From: JBBDJG01 sp040880005
GTDB lineage: Bacteria > Actinomycetota > Thermoleophilia > Solirubrobacterales > JBBDJG01
NCBI GenBank assembly: GCA_040880005.1
Contig: JBBDJG010000009.1
Span: 1 to 38,522, forward strand
DNA length: 38,522 bases
Direction of reading: 5' to 3'
Shown here: positions 1 to 6,844 of the stretch, in pieces
Position numbering within the stretch: the stretch's first letter is position 1
Layout of the letters: the number at the start of each line of letters is the position of its first letter
The notes under the pieces: generated by a model
Database searches by the model: none
What the model was told of the DNA's origin: nothing
The model's input: only the letters and a program-made list of their open reading frames with translations
Made by a program: the position numbers and the translations under genes

Positions 1-28
1 TGACTCAGGCAATCGGAAGACTGAGTCA
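1..28. repeat. 8-bp inverted repeat at window edge
   Basis: TGACTCAG and CTGAGTCA form a perfect 8-bp stem around a 12-nt loop. It lies beyond the 3' end of the minus-strand RND gene and could act as a terminator, but no T-run follows on either strand, so the role is open. Confidence 0.4.
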
Positions 29-163
29 TGGCGGCGTCCTTGGTAGGTTCGTGCCGGCAGAGGCCGCACTAGCCCGCATTCGTGTGATGTACCGACGCTT
101 GTTGTGTGGTCACTATTCGGCGGGAGCTCTTGGTAGCCCCTTCGCTCTGAAGGCCGGACTGCG

Positions 164-1744
164 TCAGGTAGAATACCCAAGACGTTCGATGTCAGGAGAA
201 CCTAGCAAGCGCGACGAACGCCCCCGCGACCTCTTCGGCGAGATGCCACGAGCCGGAGGACGACGTGCCCCGACAGGACCCGCCCGCCACAACGCCTCGA
301 CCCGCGCGCCTATCCGCCTCAGGGCGTGCCAGATCCGCATGACGACACCCGGCGCATGCAGATCTCCGCCCAGCACCGCAAATCCGACCGTCAATGCGAG
401 CACGAACGCGAGCGCGATGCCGAGCACGAGCATCAGTCCGAACACGCGTACCATCGGCACCGGCGACAGCAGCAGCACCCCGAATCCCGTCGCGGTCGCA
501 ACCGCCGCGGTCGCTATCACCGGGCCACCCTTGCGAGCCGCGCTCTCGGCCGCCGCGGCCGGCTCGGCGCCCTCCTCGCGGAAGCGCGATTGGAACTGCA
601 CTGCGTAATCGACCGCCAGCCCGATCAGCACCGGCAGCACCGCGATCGCGGCAATCGTCAACGCAACGCCCAACAACGACATCAAGCCGAAGGTCAACGC
701 CGCCGCACCGAGTGCCAGTGCCAGTGCCAGCAAGCGTCTACGAACCCTGAACGCGATCATCAGCGCAAGCGCCATCAGGACCACCGCCGCCAGCAGCAGC
801 ACGCGCAGCTCGTCGGCGACGCTGGTTTCGACACCCTGCGCGACGACCGGCACGCCGGAGACGACGTAGTCGCCGAACTTGAGCTTGAAGGCCGGGTCCG
901 AGACCGCTTCGCGCACCAGCTCGATCGCCCGCTTCTTCTGTGCGTCGCCCAATCCCGGGCGCAGTCGCGCCTGGATCAGCGCGGCGTTCGAGCTTGGGAA
1001 CACGTACGAGAACCGCGGCTTCGGCGTTCCCTCGCCAAGACTCGGCTCGAACGCCAGCCGCAGGACGAAGTCCGGGTTGTTCAGCGCCGGGACGCTCGTC
1101 AACCCGTACTTGAGCGCGAGCTTGGCCGCGTCGCTGGCGAACTGCGCATACACGAGCTGGCGCGCCTTGCGCGCGAACCGCCGCTGCTCGGTCGGTGGCA
1201 GTCCCTGCGCCTGCGCCACCTTGACCGCCGCCTTGGCAGCTCGGCCAGCCTGTGCCCGTCGCCGGACACCCTCGGCCTCGAACTCGCCCGAGATCTGGCT
1301 GGCCGCCTCGTTGATGAACGTGCCCGGCCCGTACACGACCTTGACCGGCTTGGTCTTCGTGAACTCGGCGCAAACCGGGGCCGGCGGCTTAGCGCGCTTG
1401 GGCGCATTGCCCGACAGGCAGCCCTCGAGGCTGAGCAGCTTCGCCAGATCCTGCGTCAGCACCATCGCGCCGAGCGCGTGCAGCGTATTCGGCTTGCCCT
1501 GCGCGAGCACGACGATCGGATCGTCGCCGAACTGCCGGTGAAAGTCCTGCGTGGCTTGGTAGGTGTCGTCGGAGCGGCCAACCAGCGTCTCGGTCGCCGC
1601 GCTCGGCTCGAGCCGCAGCGCCAGCACGAGAGCGACCAGGGACGCGAGCATCGCAGCAGCGACGACCACACGGGCGTTGCGCGCGGCAAAAGCAGCGACC
1701 CGCGCAAGCGGGCCGCCAAGCTCAAAATCGATCAGGCGCTTCAT
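164..1744 (-). CDS. RND/MMPL-family transporter, short (half-size or 3'-truncated)
   Basis: Membrane protein of 526 aa with RND/MMPL organisation. It has an N-terminal membrane helix (about residues 22-44), an extracytoplasmic region of roughly 260 residues, and then a cluster of helices (about 305-470). The cluster contains the sterol-sensing-domain-like stretch GLAVDYAVQFQSR. Family members usually have two such halves and 800-1000 aa; only one half is present here. The last 40 or so residues are Arg/Pro/Ser-rich and unlike a membrane protein. They are encoded inside a repeated hairpin element (222-294), so the natural C-terminus has probably been lost or replaced. It is the last gene of the Mla-like operon, 34 nt after the ATPase gene, which suggests lipid or hopanoid-type export across the envelope (inference). 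It could be a genuine half-size RND protein or a decayed gene. The ATG start at 1744 precedes a normal N-terminus. Confidence 0.8.
   Translation of the reverse strand: MKRLIDFELGGPLARVAAFAARNARVVVAAAMLASLVALVLALRLEPSAATETLVGRSDDTYQATQDFHRQFGDDPIVVLAQGKPNTLHALGAMVLTQDLAKLLSLEGCLSGNAPKRAKPPAPVCAEFTKTKPVKVVYGPGTFINEAASQISGEFEAEGVRRRAQAGRAAKAAVKVAQAQGLPPTEQRRFARKARQLVYAQFASDAAKLALKYGLTSVPALNNPDFVLRLAFEPSLGEGTPKPRFSYVFPSSNAALIQARLRPGLGDAQKKRAIELVREAVSDPAFKLKFGDYVVSGVPVVAQGVETSVADELRVLLLAAVVLMALALMIAFRVRRRLLALALALGAAALTFGLMSLLGVALTIAAIAVLPVLIGLAVDYAVQFQSRFREEGAEPAAAAESAARKGGPVIATAAVATATGFGVLLLSPVPMVRVFGLMLVLGIALAFVLALTVGFAVLGGDLHAPGVVMRIWHALRRIGARVEALWRAGPVGARRPPARGISPKRSRGRSSRLLGSPDIERLGYST
222..294 (-). 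repeat. Hairpin repeat family, copy 1 (diverged)
   Basis: Read on the minus strand, this stretch aligns with copies at 33395-33477 and 38315-38396. It shares GGGTCCTGTCG at the start, a GTCCTCCGG stem side and the loop core GCATCTC. The distal stem side is more degenerate than in the other copies. It lies inside the 3' end of the RND reading frame and has the same orientation relative to that gene as the other copies have to theirs. Confidence 0.6.
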
Positions 1745-1778
1745 CTAGGGGACGGATGCGCCGAGGGGCGCGGTTGGA

Positions 1779-2588
1779 TTACTCCATCCCCAGCGGGCCG
1801 GCGGAGTCGCCGGTGAGAAACTGGCGCACGAAGTCGTTCTCCGACTCGAACAGCTCCCCCTTCATGCCGGCTTCGACGATCTTGCCGCGCCACAGGATCG
1901 CCATGTACTCGGCGAGCCGCCGGGCCGAGGCGATGTCGTGCGTGATCACCACGTAGGTGCCACCGTTCTCTTCGTGGACCTCGCGGATCAAGTCGCATAG
2001 CAGCGCGCAGCGCACGGGGTCGAGGCCCGAGTCGGGCTCGTCGAACAGCACGATCTCGGGATCGAGCACGAGCGCGCGCGCGAAGCCCGCCCGCTTGCGC
2101 ATGCCGCCCGACAGCTCGTTGGGCATCTTGTCCTCGGCGCCGGCGAGCCCCACCTCGCCCAGACGCCGCGACACGACCGCGTGGATTTCGTCCTCGTCCT
2201 TCTCCGTGTGTTGGCGCATCGGAAAGGCGACGTTGTCGTAGAGGTTCATCGAGCCGAACAGGGCGCCGTCCTGGAATAGGACGCCGAATTTCTTGCGCAT
2301 GTCGAACAGCTCGTCGTCGGTCATGTCCGGCACCGACTCGCCGTGCACGAGGATGTCGCCCTCGTCTGGATACAGAAGCCCGACCAGGTGCTTGATCGTG
2401 ACCGACTTGCCGGTGCCCGAAGGCCCCAGGATCATCGAGATCATCCCATCCGGAATGCCGAGGTTGAGCCCGTCGAGCACGCGGTTGCGGCCGAACGACT
2501 TGACGACGTCGATGAACTCGCACGTATCCTTGCGACCATGGTCGCGCAGCGGGCCGTGATACTTAAATCTCTCGTCGAGTTCCGTCAT
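1779..2588 (-). CDS. ABC transporter ATP-binding protein, MlaF/Mkl type
   Basis: ATPase subunit (269 aa) of an Mla/YrbE-type lipid ABC transporter. It energises phospholipid or other lipid movement with the two MlaE permeases encoded just upstream. Visible motifs are Walker A GPSGTGKS (residues 55-62), Q-loop Gln106, signature LSGGMRKR (159-166), Walker B IVLFDEP (179-185) and H-loop His217. The LSGGMRKRAG signature is typical of the Mkl/MlaF subfamily. I place the start at ATG 2588 because AGGTGG lies 11 nt upstream, whereas the in-frame GTG at 2603 has no ribosome-binding site and overlaps the permease stop. The gene sits third in a four-gene operon. Assignment to the subfamily is firm; the substrate is unknown. 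Confidence 0.93.
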   Translation of the reverse strand: MTELDERFKYHGPLRDHGRKDTCEFIDVVKSFGRNRVLDGLNLGIPDGMISMILGPSGTGKSVTIKHLVGLLYPDEGDILVHGESVPDMTDDELFDMRKKFGVLFQDGALFGSMNLYDNVAFPMRQHTEKDEDEIHAVVSRRLGEVGLAGAEDKMPNELSGGMRKRAGFARALVLDPEIVLFDEPDSGLDPVRCALLCDLIREVHEENGGTYVVITHDIASARRLAEYMAILWRGKIVEAGMKGELFESENDFVRQFLTGDSAGPLGME

Positions 2589-2595
2589 GAAAAGG

Positions 2596-3396
2596 TCAAC
2601 CACCTATCGGTGCTCGCGGATTGGCCCCCCAGAATACCTGGGTACCCATCATCGCGATCAGGTGCACGAGAACGATGTTCAAGATCATCGACTTGGCGGT
2701 CGCGGTACCGACACCGACCGGCCCCCCGGAGGCCGTATAGCCGTAGTAGCAGCCGACCAGCACGATCGCAGTCGCCATCGCCATGCCCTTGATCACGCTG
2801 AATAAGAGATCGGGCGGATTCTGGAACATCCAGAAGATCAGGAAGTACCCGCCCGACGAAACCTCGCCGATCTGTTTGACAACGGCCAGGTAGCTCGCGA
2901 AGAAGCCGGCGCCGATCGCTGAGACGTAAATGAACGGCAAGACCATCCAGGCGGCCAGCAGCCGGGTCGCGCACAGGAAGGTGATCGACGGGATGCCCAT
3001 CACCTCCATCGCATCGATCTCCTCGTTGATGCGCATGGCGCCCAGCTCGGCAACCAAGCCGGTGCCGACCTTGGCCGCCATCATGTAGCCGAAGAAGTAC
3101 GGAACGATCTCGCGCAGATCGCACCAGGCCGCGAACACGCCCGCGAAGGCCGGCGCCCCGACCGCCCGATTGAAGTACGCGCCCTCGATCCCACACTGAA
3201 GCCCCGAGATGAACACCAAGCCCCAGATCACGACCGCCGAGCCCGTGATCAGGATGCCGGCCTGGCGCAGCGCCTCGCCGAAGTACTGGAAAACACGCCC
3301 GCCATAGACGAGGCCCGTGACGCGGCCGCAGAACTTGGCGATCTCGCCGAAACTCGAGATCCAGTCCCGCGGAACCGCAAGCCAGCCGGAATTCAT
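2596..3396 (-). CDS. MlaE/YrbE-family ABC permease (second)
   Basis: Integral membrane permease of 266 aa in the MlaE/YrbE family, which forms the channel of MCE-type lipid transporters. It has about five to six hydrophobic segments and the conserved cytoplasmic stretch around AELGAMRINEEIDAMEVMG (about residues 115-133), the family's signature region. It follows the first permease by 30 nt and precedes the ATPase by 7 nt. Paired, non-identical YrbE permeases are usual in actinobacterial mce operons. No MCE-domain substrate-binding protein is encoded nearby, which is unusual. The TM count was judged by eye. Confidence 0.92.
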   Translation of the reverse strand: MNSGWLAVPRDWISSFGEIAKFCGRVTGLVYGGRVFQYFGEALRQAGILITGSAVVIWGLVFISGLQCGIEGAYFNRAVGAPAFAGVFAAWCDLREIVPYFFGYMMAAKVGTGLVAELGAMRINEEIDAMEVMGIPSITFLCATRLLAAWMVLPFIYVSAIGAGFFASYLAVVKQIGEVSSGGYFLIFWMFQNPPDLLFSVIKGMAMATAIVLVGCYYGYTASGGPVGVGTATAKSMILNIVLVHLIAMMGTQVFWGANPRAPIGG

Positions 3397-3426
3397 TCGA
3401 TCGCTCCCGTCATCGGATGCCCTTCA

Positions 3427-4233
3427 TCACCGGATCAGCTGAATCTCGGGGTGGGTGGCTAGCAGCGTCTGCGTGAACACGTAGTTGAATGCGAACACGC
3501 CCATCAACGCGGTCACGACGGCCTGGTTGACGGCACGGCCGACGCCCTCGGCGCCACCGGACGCTGTCATGCCCTTGTAGCAGCAGACGATCGAGATGAT
3601 CGCGCCGAACATCGTCGTCTTGACTACCGAGCCCCACAGGTCCGTGACCGACGCGTTCGTGAAGAAGGTCGCCCAGAACCCGGTCAGCGGCGCATGGTAG
3701 ACCAACGTGGCGATCACGCCGCCGAAGATGCCGAAGATCAGCGCGTAGATGTCCAGCAGGCCGGCGATCAGCATCAACGCCAGGAAGCGGGGCACGACCA
3801 GGTTCTTGATCGGGTCGACGCCCAGCACCTGGAGCGCGTCCAGCTCCTCGCGGATCTTGCGTGCGCCGAGGTCGGCCGTGACGGCGGTGCCGGCGACGCC
3901 CACCACGACCACGGCGTCCACGAACGGCGCGAACTCGCGGATCGAGGCGAGCACGAAGAACCCGCCGAGCCGGTCCAGCGCGCCGAACAGGGAGAGGAAG
4001 TTCGCGGCCTGCAGGCCCGGCGCCCCGTATCCGAAGGCGAGCGTGGAGATCAGCAGCGGGAACCAGCACAGTCGCAGCGCGAACAGGAACTGCGACATGA
4101 ACTCGCCGCCGTAGGGATACGGCGGTCGCAGGGCCGACATGATCGTCTTGCCCGTGAGGATCATCATGTCCCCGACCTGCTCGAAGACACCCTTGGCGGG
4201 CAGGAAGACTCTGTCGGCTGCGCTACGAACCAT
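3427..4233 (-). CDS. MlaE/YrbE-family ABC permease (first)
   Basis: First gene of the minus-strand lipid transporter operon, a 268-aa MlaE/YrbE permease. Its signature region, with GARKIREELDALQVLG at about residues 123-138, matches the equivalent region of the second permease, so the two are paralogues likely to act as a heterodimer. Hydrophobic segments run through most of the chain. The operon promoter should lie between 4234 and the divergent lipoprotein gene, where I see no clear -35/-10 pair. Function in lipid uptake or asymmetry maintenance is inferred from the family. Confidence 0.92.
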   Translation of the reverse strand: MVRSAADRVFLPAKGVFEQVGDMMILTGKTIMSALRPPYPYGGEFMSQFLFALRLCWFPLLISTLAFGYGAPGLQAANFLSLFGALDRLGGFFVLASIREFAPFVDAVVVVGVAGTAVTADLGARKIREELDALQVLGVDPIKNLVVPRFLALMLIAGLLDIYALIFGIFGGVIATLVYHAPLTGFWATFFTNASVTDLWGSVVKTTMFGAIISIVCCYKGMTASGGAEGVGRAVNQAVVTALMGVFAFNYVFTQTLLATHPEIQLIR

Positions 4234-4429
4234 GTCCGCGCTTTGATGCGGTCAAGAAAGCTCCTCCCCTGGGCGGCCCCGCAGTCGGCCCGCGAGACGC
4301 TACCCCCGGTGCGCAAAGCATAAGCCATGACCACCATCGCCGCCACCGGCTATCGCCATCACAATGGCGCTCGCGGCGCCGTGCGGGCGGACCTTGGGCT
4401 TGAGCGGGTGCTGGTATGTTTGCCCTCTC

Positions 4430-5008
4430 TTGGAGGGCCGATCGCGTTCATCGACACGGAGGTGGCTGGGCATTGGCGCGCTTGCCGCCAGCGTCGTCCT
4501 GCTCGCCGGGATAGCGGGGTGTGGGAACGACGAGCCTCAGGACGCCGACGAGCCCGCTGGGACCGGCAAGGTGGACGTGATCTCGGCCACTTTCCCCGGG
4601 CGCCAGTACCTAGCCGAGAAGACCAAGATCAACATCCTCGTCGAGAACGTCGGCTCGACCACGATCCCGAACCTGGCCGTGACCCTCGACGGGCTCAGCA
4701 AGCGCCTCGACGACCCCAACCTGGCCGACCCCGAGCGGCCGATCTGGATCGTTGACCGGGCGCCGTACAACGGGACCACGGCTTACACCAACACCTGGGC
4801 GATCGGCGAGGTTGCTCCCGGCAAGTCGCACAAGTTCACCTGGCACGTGACCTCCGTGATGTCGGGCACATACACGATGCGCTATCAGGTCGCGGGCGGG
4901 CTGAACGGCAAGGCGAAGGTCGAGCTGGCCGACGGTTCTCCCGCCAAGGGCAGCTTCCTCGTGCGCGTCACGAGCCGGCCGAAGCCCGTACCGGACCCGA
5001 TCGAGTAG
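4430..5008 (+). CDS. Secreted lipoprotein with Ig-like/CARDB-type fold (hypothetical)
   Basis: Predicted 192-aa lipoprotein. With a TTG start at 4430 the N-terminus has a basic region (RSRSSTRR), a hydrophobic helix and the lipobox LAGIAGC, giving lipidation at the Cys about 31 residues in. A longer in-frame ATG at 4364 adds a Cys-rich stretch that does not look like a signal peptide; neither start has a good ribosome-binding site. The mature part begins with an acidic linker and continues as a beta-rich region with phrases such as ILVENVGSTTIPNLAV, resembling CARDB/DUF11 adhesion-like domains. It faces away from the MlaE operon and may share its promoter region, so it could serve that transporter outside the membrane. 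That role is a guess. Confidence 0.75.
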   Translation: MEGRSRSSTRRWLGIGALAASVVLLAGIAGCGNDEPQDADEPAGTGKVDVISATFPGRQYLAEKTKINILVENVGSTTIPNLAVTLDGLSKRLDDPNLADPERPIWIVDRAPYNGTTAYTNTWAIGEVAPGKSHKFTWHVTSVMSGTYTMRYQVAGGLNGKAKVELADGSPAKGSFLVRVTSRPKPVPDPIE

Positions 5009-5196
5009 CGGCGACTTCGGTGGGCTGCCGTCAGCCACCACTCGGTGGTCGCACGCAGCGTGCAGGTGGCCATCTAGATATCCGGCGGCCTCAGGCGATC
5101 AACGCAACAGCTCCGAGCATGGAGCGCTGGCCGTGGGCGGGTGGATGGCTTCTTTGGCGCGCTCCGGCGCCAAACCTGCGCAGCGACCAGCGAGGT

Positions 5197-5235
5197 GTTC
5201 GACATTGACCGCGCATATCGCGGCAAATGTCGAAC
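5197..5235. repeat. 39-bp interrupted palindrome
   Basis: GTTCGACATT and AATGTCGAAC are perfect 10-bp arms. Inside them CCGCG and CGCGG pair around the loop CATAT, leaving only a 2-nt mismatch on each side. It sits in the otherwise gene-free 5009-5307 gap between two converging genes. It may be a bidirectional terminator, though it has no T-run, or a recombination or operator site. Two weaker hairpins lie at about 5035-5063; I see nothing else in the gap. Confidence 0.7.
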
Positions 5236-5307
5236 GCGTGATCGTGTAACCCGCATCAAGCCTCTACTTCAGGTCATGCTGGTAGGAAATCAGGCGATCG
5301 GCCGGTA

Positions 5308-5703
5308 CTACTCGAAGATCTTCAGCGACGTGCAACTGGCGAGGCGGTCGAAGTCCTCGTCGGCGTGCAGGATCGGAGCGCCGGCTCGTACACAGGGCGC
5401 TGCGATTAGGCAATCGAGCGTTTTGCGAACGGTGACTCCTGCCCCGCGCGCCTGTCGGTAGAGCCGCGCTGCGAGAACGAAATCGTCTATCGTCTCCAGC
5501 CTAAGGATTGGAAAGGCGCGCAGATGCCGCTCCACTCGTTTCGCTTCCCGATCCGAGCCGAACCCCTGAAGCAGCTCTGTCAGCACGACCTCGGTCAATG
5601 CAATCGGAGCGCCGTCCTCGATCAACTCGATGCAGCGACTCGCCTTGGGTGTCTCAACGGCGTTGAGCACGTCGATCCAAACGCTGGTATCGACGACGAT
5701 CAC
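5308..5703 (-). CDS. vapC: VapC-type PIN-domain toxin ribonuclease
   Basis: PIN-domain endoribonuclease of 131 aa, toxin of a type II toxin-antitoxin pair. It begins VVDTSVWIDVL with the first catalytic Asp, and has a conserved Glu in VVLTELLQG, the Asp of TLDCLIAA and the acidic LHADEDFDRLA near the end. Together these give the metal-binding acidic set expected of PIN nucleases. The start is GTG at 5703, overlapping the vapB stop by one base (TAGTG), so translation is coupled. VapC toxins usually cleave tRNA or rRNA; the target here is unknown. The pair lies between a palindrome and a tandem repeat, consistent with acquisition as a mobile cassette. Confidence 0.92.
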   Translation of the reverse strand: MIVVDTSVWIDVLNAVETPKASRCIELIEDGAPIALTEVVLTELLQGFGSDREAKRVERHLRAFPILRLETIDDFVLAARLYRQARGAGVTVRKTLDCLIAAPCVRAGAPILHADEDFDRLASCTSLKIFE

Positions 5704-5897
5704 TAACGGCCCAGGCGACTCGACTCGAGGTCGCCCTCCCAGTGCACTTTGCCCCGCAGTTTGAGCAGCTTCAGCCGGCGATGGCGAGCGACCAGCTCCC
5801 GCATGGCAAGGTCGACCGCCTCGCGCTTGGTCTTGGCGCCGGTCAGACGCTGAACCTCACGGAGGGTGCCGTCATCGATCTCGATGTTGGTTCGCAT
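5703..5897 (-). CDS. vapB: VapB-type ribbon-helix-helix antitoxin
   Basis: Antitoxin of 64 aa that binds DNA through its N-terminal ribbon-helix-helix (MRTNIEIDDGTLREV, then a helix with KTKREAVDLAMRELV) and neutralises VapC with its C-terminal tail (GKVHWEGDLESSRLGR). I chose ATG 5897 because antitoxins of this group begin with MRTNI; another ATG four codons upstream (5909) is possible. Neither start has a ribosome-binding site, so a leaderless or very short-leader transcript is plausible. Three ATACACC direct repeats cover the start and upstream region and may be the autoregulatory operator. Confidence 0.9.
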   Translation of the reverse strand: MRTNIEIDDGTLREVQRLTGAKTKREAVDLAMRELVARHRRLKLLKLRGKVHWEGDLESSRLGR

Positions 5898-5936
5898 ACA
5901 CCGCACCATACACCATGTGTCAAGGATCTATACACC
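5896..5936 (-). promoter_or_regulatory. Candidate vapBC operator: three ATACACC direct repeats
   Basis: ATACACC occurs at 5896-5902, 5908-5914 and 5930-5936, start-to-start spacing 12 and 22 bp, in the vapB upstream region. A TTGACA hexamer on the minus strand (5923 to 5918) lies between the second and third copies. Direct-repeat spacing near one helical turn or its double suits a ribbon-helix-helix regulator. The functional role is inference. Confidence 0.5.
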
Positions 5937-5946
5937 TTACAAAGCA

Positions 5947-5987
5947 GCCGGCGAACAAATGTCCTAAGCCGGCGAACAATGTCCTAA
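5947..5987. repeat. Tandem 20/21-bp direct repeat at the korB stop
   Basis: Two adjacent copies of a unit beginning GCCGGCGAACAA and ending TGTCCTAA (5947-5967 and 5968-5987) differ by one inserted A. The last bases of the second copy supply the TAG stop of korB on the minus strand. The unit looks like a transposon terminal sequence, but no transposase is nearby and the resemblance is from memory. Confidence 0.75.
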
Positions 5988-6844
5988 GCAGTCGCTCTCT
6001 CCTGGCGGATTGCGAAGGCGTCGAGGAACTGCTCGACGTCGCCTGGCTCAGCGCGCTCCTGCATCGCGCGCACCTGGGCGTCGAGCGTCGGGCGCTCGTG
6101 GCGGTAGAAGATCCCGAGCGACATGTCGTCGTCGAGCGCGGCCGCGAACGCGCCGGCGCGATCGGACGTGTCGTAGTCGGCCGGGAGGTTGTGCGCGGCT
6201 TCCTTCCAAGTCTGAGTGGTGTTGTTGAAGGCCGTGCACGGGCTGAAGGCGTCGATGAAGCTGAAGCCCGGCTGCTTGATGCCCTCGACGATCAGCTCGG
6301 TCAGCTCCTTCGCGCGGAAGCTGGCGCCGCGCGCGACGTAGGCGCAATCGGCCGACACAGCGGTCGCGACCACGTTCATCGGCGACTCGAGGTTCCCCCC
6401 GGGCGTCGACGGCGACTTCTGGTCGTGCAGCGAGGTCGGTGAGACCTGGCCCTTGGTGAGGCCGTAGGTCTGGTTGTCCATGATGATGTAGGTGATGTCG
6501 ATGTTGCGGCGTGCGGCGTGCGGGAAGTGACCGCCGCCGATCGCGAAGCCGTCTCCGTCGCCGCCGACCGCGATCACGTCCAGGCCGGGGTTCGCCAGCT
6601 TGACGCCCATCGCCGTCGGCAGCGCGCGGCCGTGCACGCCGTGAAAGCCGTAGGTGGTCACGAAGCCGGGGAAGCGGCTCGAGCAGCCGATGCCCGAGAC
6701 GATCACCGTCCTGTCGGGGTCGAGGTCGAGCTCGGCGAACGCCCGGTAGGCGGCCGCCAGCACGCCGAAGTCGCCACAACCCGGGCACCAGATCGGCTTC
6801 AGATCCGACTTGTAGGCGTTCGCCTTGGTCTTTGCGTCAGCCAA
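5984..6844 (-). CDS. korB: 2-oxoacid (probably 2-oxoglutarate):ferredoxin oxidoreductase, beta subunit
   Basis: Beta subunit (286 aa) of a two-subunit 2-oxoacid:ferredoxin oxidoreductase, which oxidatively decarboxylates a 2-oxoacid to its acyl-CoA and reduces ferredoxin. It binds thiamine diphosphate and one [4Fe-4S] cluster. Visible are the cluster cysteines WCPGCGD (C20, C23), GIGC (C54) and a later SPC, and the diphosphate/Mg motif GGDGDGFAIGG. The start is TTG at 6844, overlapping the korA stop by 8 nt (TTGGCTGA). Its stop codon lies in the tandem repeat at 5947-5987, so the last residue or two may not be ancestral. Preference for 2-oxoglutarate is inferred from subunit type and from neighbouring nitrogen genes; other 2-oxoacids are possible. 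Confidence 0.93.
   Translation of the reverse strand: MADAKTKANAYKSDLKPIWCPGCGDFGVLAAAYRAFAELDLDPDRTVIVSGIGCSSRFPGFVTTYGFHGVHGRALPTAMGVKLANPGLDVIAVGGDGDGFAIGGGHFPHAARRNIDITYIIMDNQTYGLTKGQVSPTSLHDQKSPSTPGGNLESPMNVVATAVSADCAYVARGASFRAKELTELIVEGIKQPGFSFIDAFSPCTAFNNTTQTWKEAAHNLPADYDTSDRAGAFAAALDDDMSLGIFYRHERPTLDAQVRAMQERAEPGDVEQFLDAFAIRQERATA

Noticed and set aside
326..1816. Long plus-strand reading frame of 496 codons
   Set aside because: It is Arg/His/Gln-rich with no domain and lies antisense to the RND gene; it is a GC-frame shadow.
5141..5461. 106-codon plus-strand frame over the palindrome and the end of vapC
   Set aside because: It has no ribosome-binding site or domain and overlaps vapC antisense.
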